64,000 bases of DNA from UBA2357 sp041916775 (lineage in GTDB: Bacteria > Pseudomonadota > Gammaproteobacteria > Burkholderiales > Rhodocyclaceae), in the NCBI GenBank assembly GCA_041916775.1, contig JAYRYZ010000012.1, positions 79,874 to 143,873 on the forward strand, in the 5' to 3' direction. Both the position numbers and the translations under genes were made by a program. Positions within the stretch are counted from its first letter, which is position 1; every line of letters starts with the position of its first letter. Below are positions 44,070 to 59,076 of the stretch, in pieces. Below the pieces are notes generated by a model. The model was not told the origin of the DNA. It ran no database searches and worked only from the letters and a program-made list of their open reading frames with translations.

Positions 44070-44535
44070 TTGCGCCCGCGGTCTGGCTGGCGAGCGCGGT
44101 CTTCAATGCGGCAGCGGTGGATTCCGCGGCCTCTTCGGCCTGCAGCAACATCCGTGCGCGGATGCGCTCGGCAATCTCGGCTTCGACCTTCTCCCGCTCC
44201 TCGGGGGGGAGAGATGCGAGCGCTTCCTCGGAGAGCCCCATTTCACGCAGGATGGCTTCGCGCATGCGTTGTGCCGGCGTCATGCGCATGTATTCGAAGA
44301 ATTCTTCACGCGCCGCGTCGTTGGCCGCCTTGATCCGTGCCGCGTGGCTCATCTTCGGTTCGGTGGTTTCGGCGAGCGTGGTTTTGCCCACTTCGCCAGC
44401 GCCGTCCCGCGTGCGCGCCTGGTCGAGGAGCGTCTGGAAGTCGCTGGTGGAGCCCTCGGCACCATGCGAGGCTGAGGAGGAGCCCTTGCCGCTGGCGACA
44501 CTCGAGGTTGCGGTGATGGGCGGTGAGAAGTTCAC
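44029..44535 (-). CDS. Hypothetical helical protein overlapping the cadA tail
   Basis: 168 residues. The long open frame upstream has no homology, but the GTG at 44535 has a perfect AAGGAG 6 nt upstream and is therefore chosen. N-terminal 60 residues are Ser/Thr/Gly-rich and likely disordered; about 65-150 is highly charged and helical (AARIKAANDAAREEFFEYMR, SLPPEEREKVEAEIAERIR). No TM or signal peptide. The stop lies inside the 3' end of the P-type ATPase gene in tail-to-tail orientation (41-nt overlap). I do not recognise a family. It might form coiled-coil dimers. Confidence 0.65.
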   Translation of the reverse strand: MNFSPPITATSSVASGKGSSSASHGAEGSTSDFQTLLDQARTRDGAGEVGKTTLAETTEPKMSHAARIKAANDAAREEFFEYMRMTPAQRMREAILREMGLSEEALASLPPEEREKVEAEIAERIRARMLLQAEEAAESTAAALKTALASQTAGAITHPPPSWSADAG

Positions 44536-44723
44536 GACGCGCTCCTTGGACGGATTCACCGCATGCAGTTGCAAACGGCATGCCAAGGCGCCGGTATGCC
44601 GTGCATGCGCGGCGCGGGTGGGTCTGGCGGCAGTGCGTGTATCGGGGCGGCTATTTCTGCCGATCGGGTGAAACTGGTGGCGGATTCCTGCCGGTCGGTC
44701 CGGCAAGGTGCATGTGCCCGGGG

Positions 44724-45782
44724 TCAGCGTGTCGTCGGACGCACGTCGGTCACGATCAGCGGCAGATCCCAGGCCCCGCCGGGGGCGACCAGCCGGCACA
44801 TGCCGGTCAGCGAAGACCCGGTGTGCGCGAAGCGGCTGCCATTCCAGGTCCATACGTTGGATGACCAGCAGTCGCCCAATCCGCGCCCCTTGTGCGCTGC
44901 GGTGATGCTGCCGTGTGCGTAGTCCGAGCCGGAGGTCGTGACCAGCAGCGGGGCGGACGGTTCGACGACATTGACCACCCAGTAACCATAGCCCTCGTTG
45001 TACGCGGCACTCCAGCAGCGCGTGGAGGCGAGCAAGGTGTCCTTGCCGAGCGCATTGAAGGTCAGCGCCACCGGTTCCGCATCCGGGGCGGTGAGCAAGG
45101 GACAGGCATCGTCTTGTGCCATGCTGTGTCGAAGTCGCTCACGCAATGCCGCAACCTGACCGGCGTCCACTACGACCGGCGAGTCCTCGGGCACGACGGC
45201 ATTCACGACCGGCAACGGCAGTGGCGGCGGCACCTGCGCTTCGTCCCTGTCGCCCCTCCTCACCAGGGCGCCTGGCGTGCCGAGCCGCCCTTGTACCTCG
45301 TCCAGCTTGAGCAGCACGGCAGCCGCACCCTGATCGGACAGTCGCCATGTGCTTCCGCCATGTTGCCAGGCGATGTCTGCCTTGCGCGGCAAGACCTCGA
45401 GCAAGATCTGCAGCTGTTTCCCGGAGAGCGTGCCGACCAGTGTCGTGCGGTCGAACACCACTGGCCCGATGTCGCGCCCGTTGACGCGCATCATCAAGCC
45501 GCCATCCTGGGGGAGCGCGCTTGTCGGCTCATCGTCGTAGGTGCCCAGCATCACCTCCGCGGTGACCGGGGTTCCAGGCCCCGCCTTGCGTGTCAGCAAT
45601 GCCGACACGACGTGCCCGGCGCCCTCCGTGCTGTATCCCGCCGCACGGCAGGTGCGCGTGTTGTCGCACACCAGCTCCCAGTCCTTGTGGGTGTAGTGCA
45701 AGCCGGCCTCCTGCGCGGGCGCGGATATCGGCGCCACCAGCACGGGCAGTGCGAGTAGTGGCAGGAAGCGGGCTGGGTTCAT
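44724..45782 (-). CDS. DUF1176 domain secreted protein
   Basis: 352 residues. Signal peptide 1-23 (FLPLLALPVLVAPISAPA, cleavage near APA-QE). The mature protein begins YTHKDWELVCDNTRTCRAAGY, the start of the DUF1176 family; Cys-rich positions (CDNTRTC, CPLLTA, RCWSAAYNEGYGYWV, DCWSSNVW, MCRLV) suggest disulfides. Periplasmic. It follows glgP after 47 nt, and may be on the glycogen operon's transcript, but its role is unknown. Confidence 0.85.
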   Translation of the reverse strand: MNPARFLPLLALPVLVAPISAPAQEAGLHYTHKDWELVCDNTRTCRAAGYSTEGAGHVVSALLTRKAGPGTPVTAEVMLGTYDDEPTSALPQDGGLMMRVNGRDIGPVVFDRTTLVGTLSGKQLQILLEVLPRKADIAWQHGGSTWRLSDQGAAAVLLKLDEVQGRLGTPGALVRRGDRDEAQVPPPLPLPVVNAVVPEDSPVVVDAGQVAALRERLRHSMAQDDACPLLTAPDAEPVALTFNALGKDTLLASTRCWSAAYNEGYGYWVVNVVEPSAPLLVTTSGSDYAHGSITAAHKGRGLGDCWSSNVWTWNGSRFAHTGSSLTGMCRLVAPGGAWDLPLIVTDVRPTTR

Positions 45783-45829
45783 GCGCTCGGCGCGTCGCTG
45801 TGAAGTGGAGTCGCTGTCGGTTTGTCGGT

Positions 45830-48316
<2,487 letters not shown>

Positions 48317-48403
48317 GGTCGTGGCCTGTCAGGGTTGGGGTTGATCATGGAGCTCGCCGGGTCGTGCGCCCGGCTCGGGGTGTGTGTTCATGGGCTGCGG
48401 CGT

Positions 48404-49861
48404 TCACGCGAGCTGGCGGTACAGCGCGAGATAGCGCGCGGCGGCGGTGTCCCAGCCGAGCGGCTGTTCCATGCCGCGGCGCTGCACCGTCTTCCACTCC
48501 GCGGGGCGGCGGTGGAGCGCCAGCGCGCGGTGCACCGCGTGCAGCAGCGCAGCGGCATCGAAGGCATCGAACACGAAGCCGGTGGCATCGGTGTCCAGCG
48601 TCTCGAGCCGCGTGTCGGCGACGGTATCGGCAAGCCCGCCGACGCGACGCACCAGCGGCAGGGTGCCATACTTCAGGCCGTACAGCTGTGTCAGCCCGCA
48701 CGGTTCGAACAGCGACGGCACCATGATCACGTCGCTGCCGGCGATGAGGCGGTGGGCGAAGGTCTCGTCGTAGCCGATGCGCACCGCGACCTGGTCGGGG
48801 TAATTCGTCGCGGCCTGGCGGAACGCGTTCTCCAGGCCTGCGTCGCCGCTGCCGATGAGCGCGAGTTGCGCGCCCAGTTCCAGCATCGCCGGCAGCGCCT
48901 GCAGCACGAGGTGCAGCCCCTTCTGCTCGGTGAGCCGGCTGACGATGCAGAAGAGTGGCGCTCCGTTGGCCGCGAGCCTCAGCTCCTCGCGCAGCGCCGT
49001 CTTGCAGCGCGCCTTGCCGACCATGCGGCCGGGGGCGTAGCGCGCGAGCAGCGCGGGATCGTGCGCCGGGTTCCATACCGCGTCGTCGACGCCGTTGAGG
49101 ATGCCGCCCAGCACGTCGGCGCGGTCGCGCAACAGCCCGTCCAGCCCGCAGCCCTGCTCGGGCGACTGGATCTCGCGCGCGTAACCGGGGCTCACCGTGG
49201 TGAGGCGGTCGGCGAAGTAGAGCCCCGCCTTCAGGAAGTTGAGCTGGCCGTGGCATTCCACGCCGTGAATGGAGTAGTAATGCCCCGGCAGTCCGAGCTG
49301 GCCGAATTGCCAGGGGTCGAAGCTACCCTGGTAGGCGAGGTTGTGCACCGTCAGCACGCTCGCCGGCAGCGGCCAGGCGCCGGCCTCGCGTGCCGCCCGC
49401 AGGTAGGCAGGGGCGAGCGCCGCGTGCCAGTCGTGGGCGTGCACGACGTCGGGCCGCCAGTAGGGATCCAGGCCTTCGCCGAGGCGGGCTGCGGTCCAGC
49501 CGAGGAGTGCGAAGCGCAGCGCGTTGTCGTCGTAGGGGCGTTGCACCGCGTCGTCGTAGGGCCCGCCCGGGCGGTCGTAGAAGCCGGGCGCGTCGATGAC
49601 GAAGGCCGGCACGCCGCCGCAACGCGGCAGGTGGCCGAACAGGAGCCGCGCACCGCCCCCCGCGAGCGCCTCGGGCGGCTGCAGCACGCACACCTCGACC
49701 GGCTCGGCGAGCCCCGCGAGGATGGCGGGAAAGCCGGGCAGCAGCACCCGCACATCCACGCCCTGCGCCGCCAGCGCCGGCGGCAAGGCGCCGGCGACAT
49801 CGGCGAGCCCGCCCGTCTTCAGCAGCGGGAAGATCTCGGCACACACCTGCAATACACGCAT
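48404..49861 (-). CDS. glgA: Glycogen synthase (ADP-glucose type, GT5)
   Basis: 485 residues. N-terminal LQVCAEIFPLLKTGGLADV with the ADP-glucose binding KxGGL motif, HAHDWHAAL, TVHNLAYQG, then the C-terminal catalytic half with ILNGVDD, IVSRLTEQKGL, VPSLFEPCGLTQ and GTLPLVRRVGGLADTV. Transfers glucose from ADP-glucose to alpha-1,4-glucan. ATG at 49861 has GGGAGG 5 nt upstream; a GTG one codon earlier is too close to it. Sixteen nt after glgC. Confidence 0.95.
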   Translation of the reverse strand: MRVLQVCAEIFPLLKTGGLADVAGALPPALAAQGVDVRVLLPGFPAILAGLAEPVEVCVLQPPEALAGGGARLLFGHLPRCGGVPAFVIDAPGFYDRPGGPYDDAVQRPYDDNALRFALLGWTAARLGEGLDPYWRPDVVHAHDWHAALAPAYLRAAREAGAWPLPASVLTVHNLAYQGSFDPWQFGQLGLPGHYYSIHGVECHGQLNFLKAGLYFADRLTTVSPGYAREIQSPEQGCGLDGLLRDRADVLGGILNGVDDAVWNPAHDPALLARYAPGRMVGKARCKTALREELRLAANGAPLFCIVSRLTEQKGLHLVLQALPAMLELGAQLALIGSGDAGLENAFRQAATNYPDQVAVRIGYDETFAHRLIAGSDVIMVPSLFEPCGLTQLYGLKYGTLPLVRRVGGLADTVADTRLETLDTDATGFVFDAFDAAALLHAVHRALALHRRPAEWKTVQRRGMEQPLGWDTAAARYLALYRQLA

Positions 49862-49877
49862 CACGCCCTCCCGGCCT

Positions 49878-51143
49878 TCAAAGCGCCGCGAGCATGTCGC
49901 GGGTGACCAGCACCACGCCGCCCTCGGTGCGGTGGAAGCGGCGTGCGTCGAGCTCCGGATCTTCGCCGATCACCAGGCCTTCGGGAATGGTGCAGCGCCG
50001 GTCGATGACGACTTTTTTCAATCGGCAGTGGCGGTTGATCTGCACATCGGGCAGCACCACCGCCTGCTCGATCTCCGAGTAGGAGCGCACCAGCACGTTG
50101 GAGAACAGCACCGAGTTCTTCAGGGTGGAGCCCGACACGATGCAGCCGCCCGACACCAGCGAGTCGATCGCCATGCCGCGGCGGCCGTCGAGGTCATGCA
50201 CGAACTTGGCGGGCGGCAGCTGCTCCTGATAGGTCCAGATCGGCCAGTCCTTGTCGTACATGTTCAGCGCCGGCGTCGTCGAGGCGAGGTCGAGGTTGGC
50301 GGCCCAGTAGGCATCTACGGTGCCGACGTCGCGCCAGTAGGGGCCGGAGAACGGCGGTGTGGCGATCGCCGACATCGAGAACGGGTGGGCGAAGGCCTGG
50401 TGTTCGGCCACCGCGCGCGGGATCAGGTCCTTGCCGAAGTCGTGGCTGGACTCGGGATTGCGCGCGTCCTCCTCGAGCAGGTGGTAGAGGTAATCGGCAT
50501 TGAAGACGTAGATGCCCATGCTTGCGAGCGACACCTCCGGGTGACCGGGCATCGCAGGCGGGTCCTGCGGCTTCTCGACGAAGTCGGTGATGTGGCGCGC
50601 CTCGTCGATCGCCATCACGCCGAAGCCGCGCGCCTCGCGCCGAGGCACGTCGATGCAGCCCACGGTGAGCTTGCGGCCGCTGCCGACGTGGTCGGCGAGC
50701 ATCAGCGAGTAATCCATCTTGTAGATGTGGTCGCCCGCCAGTATCAGGATGTATTCGAACTGACCGTCGCGGATGATGTCGAGGTTCTGCCACACCGCGT
50801 CGGCGGTGCCGCGGTACCAGTGCTCTTCGTCGACACGCTGTTGCGCCGGCAGGAGATCGACGAACTCGCCCATCTCGTTGCGCAGAAAGCTCCAGCCGCG
50901 CTGCAGGTGGCGCAGCAGCGAGTGCGACTTGTACTGGGTGATGACGCCGATGCGGCGCACGCCGGAGTTCATGCAGTTCGACAGCGCAAAGTCGATGATG
51001 CGGAACTTGCCGCCGAAATGCACCGCCGGTTTGGCGCGCACGTTGGTGAGGTCGCGCAACCGCGAGCCGCGCCCGCCCGCCAGCACCAGCGCGAGCGTCT
51101 TGCGCGTGAGGTGGCGGCCTTCGGCCATTTTCTGGATGTCCAT
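49878..51143 (-). CDS. glgC: Glucose-1-phosphate adenylyltransferase
   Basis: 421 residues. VLAGGRGSRLRDLTNVRAKP is the nucleotide and allosteric site near the N-terminus, FRIIDFALSNCMNSG and YRGTADAVWQNL are conserved blocks, YILILAGDHIYKMDY contains the catalytic Asp, FVEKP the sugar-phosphate lysine, and the C-terminal left-handed beta helix (SVLFSNVLVRSYSEIEQAVV) follows. Makes ADP-glucose from ATP and glucose-1-phosphate. GAGGGA lies 6 nt ahead of the ATG. Confidence 0.96.
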   Translation of the reverse strand: MDIQKMAEGRHLTRKTLALVLAGGRGSRLRDLTNVRAKPAVHFGGKFRIIDFALSNCMNSGVRRIGVITQYKSHSLLRHLQRGWSFLRNEMGEFVDLLPAQQRVDEEHWYRGTADAVWQNLDIIRDGQFEYILILAGDHIYKMDYSLMLADHVGSGRKLTVGCIDVPRREARGFGVMAIDEARHITDFVEKPQDPPAMPGHPEVSLASMGIYVFNADYLYHLLEEDARNPESSHDFGKDLIPRAVAEHQAFAHPFSMSAIATPPFSGPYWRDVGTVDAYWAANLDLASTTPALNMYDKDWPIWTYQEQLPPAKFVHDLDGRRGMAIDSLVSGGCIVSGSTLKNSVLFSNVLVRSYSEIEQAVVLPDVQINRHCRLKKVVIDRRCTIPEGLVIGEDPELDARRFHRTEGGVVLVTRDMLAAL

Positions 51144-51192
51144 GTGTGCTTCCCTCTTGCTTGCCTGTTTGCGCGCGGAATCCGCTGGAGTG

Positions 51193-52830
51193 TCAGGTGA
51201 TCACGGTCGGTGCGGCGAGTCCGGTGAAGCTGCGGATCTGCGCGATGCGTTCGGCCACGGCGATGAGCGGCGCCAATGCCTGTTGCGGCGGCAGGTCGTG
51301 GCGCGTCGGGTCGGCCTCGAAGCGTTCGAGATAGACGCGCAGCGTGGCGCCCTCGGTGCCGGTGCCGGAGAGCCGGAACACCACCCGGCTGCCGCCCGCG
51401 AACAACAGGCGCACGCCCTGTTTCGCGCTCATCGAACCATCCACCGGGTCGGTGTAGGCGAAGTCGTCGGCGGCCGCGAGCGTCAGGCCGTCGTCGAAGG
51501 CTTCCGCTGCGAGCGTCGGCAGGCGCGCTCGCAGGGCGGCCATCAGCGCGTCGGCGCGCTCACTCGGGATGCCCTCCCAGTCGTGGCGCGAGTAGTAGTG
51601 CCGGCCGAAGCGCGCCCAGTGGCGGCGCACCAGCGCCTCGACCGAGAGCCCGGTGGCGGCCTGCAGGTTGAGCCAGAACAGGATGGCCCACAGCCCGTCC
51701 TTCTCGCGCACATGGTTCGAGCCGGTGCCGTAGCTCTCCTCGCCGCACAGCGTGGCGCGGCCGGCGTCGAGCAGGTTGCCGAAGAATTTCCAGCCGGTGG
51801 GCGTTTCGTAACAGGGAATGCCGAGCGCGGCCGCGACTGCGTCGGCGGCGCAGGAGGTCGGCATCGAGCGCGCGATGCCGGCGAGCCCGTCGCGGTAGCC
51901 CGGCACCAGGGTCGCGTTCGCGGCGAGCACCGCGAGGCTGTCGGATGGCGTGACGACGAAGTCGCGCCCCAGGATCATGTTGCGGTCGGCGTCGCCGTCC
52001 GAGGCTGCGCCGAAATCGGGCGCATCCGCCGCCGCCATCGCGGCGATCAGCTCGGTGGCGTGCGCCGGGTTCGGGTCCGGGTGGTGGCCGCCGAAGTCTT
52101 CCAGCGGCTCGCCGTTCACGACCGTGCCGGCCGGCGCCCCGAGGCGCTCCTCGAGCAGCGCCTTGGCATACGGCCCGCCCACCGCGCACATGCCGTCGTA
52201 GCGCATGCGGTGGCCGGCGGCGAACCAGGCGCGCATCGCATCGAAATCGAAGAGCGCTTCCATCAGCTCTGCATAGTCGGCGACCGGGTCGATGACCTCC
52301 ACCGCCATGTCGCCCACTGCCTGCGCGCCGAGCCGGCCGAGGTCGACTTCGGCGTCGCCCTCGGCGATGTGGTACGCGTCGAGCGTGCGGGTGCGTGCAT
52401 ACACCGCCTCGGTGAAGGACTCCGGCGCGGGGCCGCCGTTGGCGATGTTGAACTTGATGCCGAAGTCGCCCTCCGGCCCGCCCGGGTTGTGGCTCGCCGA
52501 GAGGATGATGCCGCCCAGCGTGGCGTGCTTGCGGATCACCGCGCTCACTGCCGGCGTGGACAGCAGCCCGCCGCGCCCGACCAGCACCTTGCCGATGCCG
52601 TTGGCGGCGGCCATGCGCAGGATGGTCTGGATGGCGCTGCGGTTGTGGTAGCGGCCGTCGCCACCGAGCACCAGCGTCTTGCCGGCGCGCTCGGGCAGGG
52701 TGTCGAACACGGCCTGGACGAAGTTCTCCAGGTAATGCGCCTGCTGGAAGGTCGTCACTTTCTTGCGCAGACCGGAGGTGCCGGGGCGCTGGCCGTCGAA
52801 GGGCCGGGTGGGGATGGTGCGTGTTTTCAT
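51193..52830 (-). CDS. pgm: Phosphoglucomutase (alpha-D-glucose phosphate)
   Basis: 545 residues, the length of E. coli Pgm. MKTRTIPTRPFDGQRPGTSGLRK at the N-terminus, phospho-Ser loop ILSASHNPGG (about 128), metal loop DGDADRNM (about 280), sugar loop GEESYGTGSNH (about 362), phosphate-binding RLSGTGTEGATLR (about 500). Interconverts glucose-1- and glucose-6-phosphate and so links glk/pgi with glgC and glgP. ATG at 52830; 49 nt upstream of glgC. Confidence 0.95.
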   Translation of the reverse strand: MKTRTIPTRPFDGQRPGTSGLRKKVTTFQQAHYLENFVQAVFDTLPERAGKTLVLGGDGRYHNRSAIQTILRMAAANGIGKVLVGRGGLLSTPAVSAVIRKHATLGGIILSASHNPGGPEGDFGIKFNIANGGPAPESFTEAVYARTRTLDAYHIAEGDAEVDLGRLGAQAVGDMAVEVIDPVADYAELMEALFDFDAMRAWFAAGHRMRYDGMCAVGGPYAKALLEERLGAPAGTVVNGEPLEDFGGHHPDPNPAHATELIAAMAAADAPDFGAASDGDADRNMILGRDFVVTPSDSLAVLAANATLVPGYRDGLAGIARSMPTSCAADAVAAALGIPCYETPTGWKFFGNLLDAGRATLCGEESYGTGSNHVREKDGLWAILFWLNLQAATGLSVEALVRRHWARFGRHYYSRHDWEGIPSERADALMAALRARLPTLAAEAFDDGLTLAAADDFAYTDPVDGSMSAKQGVRLLFAGGSRVVFRLSGTGTEGATLRVYLERFEADPTRHDLPPQQALAPLIAVAERIAQIRSFTGLAAPTVIT

Positions 52831-52880
52831 GTCGGGTGCTGGGTTCAGGCAGTTGTGGCCGCGCGGCGCTGGCCGAAGCT

Positions 52881-55098
<2,218 letters not shown>

Positions 55099-55106
<8 letters not shown>

Positions 55107-57336
55107 CGCACGCGAGCATGAGGGTGGCGAGCGGCGGCAGCGCGAGGCACAGCGACTGCGCCTGTCCGTGCCAGGGCACCGCCTCGGTGGGCGTTGCGCC
55201 ATTGACAACGCCCGAGCCCCAATAGATGGCGGCGTCGGTGTTGATGATCTCGCGCCAGATACCGGCCTGCGGCATGCCGATGCGCCAGTGTTCGCGCACC
55301 ACCGGGGTGAGATTGCAGATCACCACCACCGTGCTCCCGTCGCAGGCGTGGCGGGCGAACACCAGCACCGAGTGCGCGGCGTCGTCGTGGCTGATCCAGC
55401 TGAAGCCGGCGGGATCGAAATCCTGCTGGTGCAGCGCCGGGAAGGCCTGCAGCACCCGGTTCAGGTCGCGCACCAGGCGCTGCATGCCGGCGTGCGGCGG
55501 ATGGTCGAGCAGGTGCCAGGGCAGGCTCTCGTTGGCGTTCCATTCCTGCCAGGGGGCGAACTCGCAGCCCATGAAGAGGAGCTTCTTGCCCGGGTGGCCC
55601 CACATGTAGCCGAGGCAGGCGCGCAGGTTGGCGAACTTCTGCCAGTCGTCGCCCGCCATTTTCGCGAGCAGCGAGCCCTTGCCGTGCACCACTTCGTCGT
55701 GCGACAGCGGCAGCACGAAGTTCTCGCTGAAGGCATACACCAGCGAGAAGCGGATCTGGTCGTGGTGATGGCAGCGGTGGATGGGGTCGCGTGCGAAATA
55801 CGCGAGGGTGTCGTTCATCCAGCCCATGTTCCACTTGTAGTGAAAGCCCAGCCCGCCGGATTGCAGGTCGGGCGCGGGCGGGCGGCTCACTCCGGGGAAG
55901 GCGGTGGATTCTTCGGCGAGCGTGACCGCCTCCGGCCGCTGGGTGCCGACGAGATGGTTCATGCGGCGCAGGAAGTCGATCGCCTCGAGATTCTCGCGTC
56001 CGCCGTAGCGGTTGGGAATCCACTCGCCGTCCTTGCGGCTGTAGTCGCGGTAGAGCATGGACGCCACCGCGTCCACCCGCAGGCCGTCGATGCCGTAGCG
56101 CTCGATCCAGTACAGCGCATTGCTCGCGAGGTAGTTGCGCACCTCGGTGCGGCCATAGTTGTAGATCAGCGTGTTCCAGTCCTGGTGGAAGCCCTCACGC
56201 GGGTCGGCATGCTCGTAGAGATGGGTGCCGTCGAAGCGGGTGAGCCCGTGCGCGTCCTCGGGGAAATGCGCCGGCACCCAGTCGAGGATCACGCCGAGCC
56301 CGGCGGCGTGTGCTGCGTCGACGAAGGCGCGGAACTCCGCCGGCGTGCCGAAGCGCGAGGTGGGCGCGTAGAGGCCGGTGGGCTGGTAGCCCCACGAGCC
56401 GTCGAAGGGGTGCTCGTGAATGGGCAGCAGCTCGAGGTGGGTGAAGCCCATGTCGCGCGCATAGGGCACGAGCTGCTCGGCGAGCGCGCGGTAGCTGAGC
56501 CAGCCGCCTGCGCCATCGCGCCGCCACGAGCCGAGATGCACCTCGTAGATGCTCACCGGCGCCGCCAGCCCGTTGGCGCGCTGGCGCAGCGGGTCGCTGG
56601 CGAGTCCGGGCAGCAGGCGCTGCACCACCGAGGCGGTCTGCGGGCGCACCTCGGCGCGGAAGGCGAAGGGGTCGGCCTTGACGCGCAGCACGCCGTCGCT
56701 GCCGAGGATCTCGAACTTGTAGAGATCGCCTTCGCCCACCTGCGGCACGAAGATCTCCCACACCCCGCACTCGCGCCGCAGCCGCATCATGTGGCGGCGG
56801 CCGTCCCAGTTGTTGAAGCTGCCCACCACCGACACCCGCTGCGCCTGCGGCGCCCACACCGCGAAGCGCGTGCCTGCGACGTCGCCGATGGTGACGAGAT
56901 GCGCGCCCAGCCACTCGTAGGGCCGGTGGTGGGTGCCCTCGGCGAGCAGCCAGACGTCGAGATCCTCGATCAAGGGCGGGAAGCGGTAGGTGTCCTCGAT
57001 ATCCGCCGCCGGCAGCACGCCGCCCCCACCGTCGGACCACTCCACCCGCAGGCGGTAGGGAAAGGGGTTGCGCAGGCGCGGCACGATGGTGGTGAAGAGA
57101 TCGCTGCCTGCCTGGCGCTGCAAACTGGCGAGGCGGCGCCCGCGCGGGTCGATGACCGCGACCGACACCGCGCCGGGCAGCAGTGCGCGCACCGCGAGGC
57201 CGGCCGGGGTGGCGTGCATGCCGAGCACGCTGAACGGGTCGCCATGGCGGGCTTCTAGCAGGGCGTGCAGGGTGCCCGGATCGACCTCTCCGCCGCCCTG
57301 TGGTGCGGCGTGATGGGGCGCTTCGGGGATGGTCAT
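55099..57336 (-). CDS. glgB: 1,4-alpha-glucan branching enzyme
   Basis: 745 residues. N-terminal N1 domain about 25-125, CBM48 about 140-240 (GTRFAVWAPQAQRVSVVGSF), GH13_9 catalytic domain about 260-640: DGSWGYQP, LDWVPAHFP, nucleophile Asp in LRVDAVASMLY, acid Glu in LAEESTAF, LSHDEVVHGKGSL, and C-terminal all-beta domain. Forms alpha-1,6 branches. AAGGA is 7 nt before the ATG. It follows pgi after only 10 nt. Confidence 0.96.
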
Positions 57337-57346
57337 GATGCGTCCT

Positions 57347-59056
57347 TCAGGTGGTGTTGCGCGTGTTCGTGTGTCGCGTGCCGGCGTGTGGCGTGCTGGG
57401 GTGTTGCGTGCGTTCGCCGCTGCTCGCGCGGTAGCGCGCGATCAACGCCGCAGTGCTCGCGTCGTGCGGGTGCGCGTCGGTTGTGGCGGCGAGGTCCTCC
57501 AGTATGCGCGCTGCGAGCTGCTTGCCGAGCTCCACGCCCCACTGGTCGAAGGAATTCACGCCCCACAGCACGCCCTGCACGAAGGTGCGATGCTCGTAGA
57601 GCGCGATCAGCGCGCCGAGTGTGGCCGGTTCCAGACGGGCGAGCAGCAGGGTGTTGCTCGGGCGGTTGCCCGGGAAGGTGCGATGCGGGATCAGCGCCTG
57701 CACGCGCGCCGCGTCCATGCCGGCGGCGCGCATCTCGGCCTCGACCTCGGTGGCGCTCTTGCCGCGCATCAGGGCCTCGGCCTGCGCCACCATGTTGGCG
57801 AAGGCGATGCGGTGGTGGTGCGCCAGCCCCGCGGACGGCTCCAGCACGCCGATGAAATCCACCGGCGCGGGTTGGCTGCCCTGGTGGAGCATCTGGAAAT
57901 AGGCGTGCTGGCCGTTGATGCCCGGCTCGCCCCACAGCACCGGGCTGGTGTGGCAGCCGACCGGGCCGCCGTCGGCGCGCACCGACTTGCCGTTGGATTC
58001 CATGTCGAGCTGCTGCAGGAAGGCGGGTAGGCGATGCAGGCGCTGGTGGTAGGGCGCGATGACCTGGCTGGGCATGGCGAGGAAGTCGATGTTCCACAGG
58101 CCCAGCAGCGCCATGATCACCGGCATGTTGGCGGCGAGCGGCGCGCTGCAGAAGTGCTGGTCCATCGCATGCGCGCCGGCGAGCAGCGCGTCGAAGGCAT
58201 CCGGCCCGATCTGCAGCATGATCGGCAGGCCGATCGCGCTCCACAGCGAGTAGCGCCCGCCCACCCAGTCCCAGAAACCGAACATGTTGGCGAGGTCGAT
58301 GCCGAAGGCCTGCACCGCTGCACTGTTGGTCGACACCGCGACGAAGTGGCGCGCCACCGCCGCCTCGTCGCCCGCCTCGGCGATCAGCCAGGCGCGTGCG
58401 GTGTGGGCGTTGGTGAGCGTCTCCTGGGTGGTGAAGGTCTTGGAGGCGACGATGAAGAGCGTCGTTCCGGCATCCACGCGGCGCAGCACGTCGGCGATCT
58501 GCACGCCATCCACATTCGAGACGAAGTGCATCGTGAGCCCCGGATGGGCGATGTCCTTCAGCGCCTCGCACACCATCAGCGGCCCGAGGTCGGAGCCGCC
58601 GATGCCGATGTTCACCACGTCGGTGATCGCCTTGCCGCCGTGACCGCGCCAGCCGCCGTCGCGCACCGCGTCGCAGAAGGCGCGCATGCGCGCGCGCACC
58701 GCATGGATGTCGGGGACGACGTCGTGGCCGGCCACCTCCACCCGCGCATGCACCGGCAGGCGCAGTGCGGTGTGCAGCACGGCGCGCCCTTCGGTGTTGT
58801 TGATCGCCTCGCCGGCGAACATCGCTTCGCGCCGCGCAGCGAGCCCGGAGGCCTCCGCGAGCGCGAAGAGCAGGCGCAGCGCTTCGTCGTCCACGCGCTG
58901 CTTGGCGTAGTCGAGCACGAGGCCGCAGGCTTCCACGCACATCCGCGCCGCACGGCCGGCGTCGGCGGAGAGCAGGGCGTCGATGCGGCAGTCGCCGAGG
59001 CGGTCGCGGTGGGCTGCGAGGCCTTGCCAGAGCGCGGTGAATTCAGGTGTCGTCAT
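57347..59056 (-). CDS. pgi: Glucose-6-phosphate isomerase
   Basis: 569 residues. MTTPEFTALWQGL start; NIGIGGSDLGPLM phosphate-binding loop, VASKTFTTQET, WDWVGGRYSLWSAIGL (PGI signature 1 region), GCHTSPVLWGEPGINGQHAY with catalytic Glu and His, and GVNSFDQWGVELGK with the catalytic Lys (PGI signature 2). The C-terminal 35 residues are a Thr/His-rich tail beyond the family end. The frame stays open upstream through glk, but the family starts at 59056. Twenty nt after glk. Confidence 0.95.
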   Translation of the reverse strand: MTTPEFTALWQGLAAHRDRLGDCRIDALLSADAGRAARMCVEACGLVLDYAKQRVDDEALRLLFALAEASGLAARREAMFAGEAINNTEGRAVLHTALRLPVHARVEVAGHDVVPDIHAVRARMRAFCDAVRDGGWRGHGGKAITDVVNIGIGGSDLGPLMVCEALKDIAHPGLTMHFVSNVDGVQIADVLRRVDAGTTLFIVASKTFTTQETLTNAHTARAWLIAEAGDEAAVARHFVAVSTNSAAVQAFGIDLANMFGFWDWVGGRYSLWSAIGLPIMLQIGPDAFDALLAGAHAMDQHFCSAPLAANMPVIMALLGLWNIDFLAMPSQVIAPYHQRLHRLPAFLQQLDMESNGKSVRADGGPVGCHTSPVLWGEPGINGQHAYFQMLHQGSQPAPVDFIGVLEPSAGLAHHHRIAFANMVAQAEALMRGKSATEVEAEMRAAGMDAARVQALIPHRTFPGNRPSNTLLLARLEPATLGALIALYEHRTFVQGVLWGVNSFDQWGVELGKQLAARILEDLAATTDAHPHDASTAALIARYRASSGERTQHPSTPHAGTRHTNTRNTT

Positions 59057-59076
59057 GTGGGATCTGCAGCCAGGAG

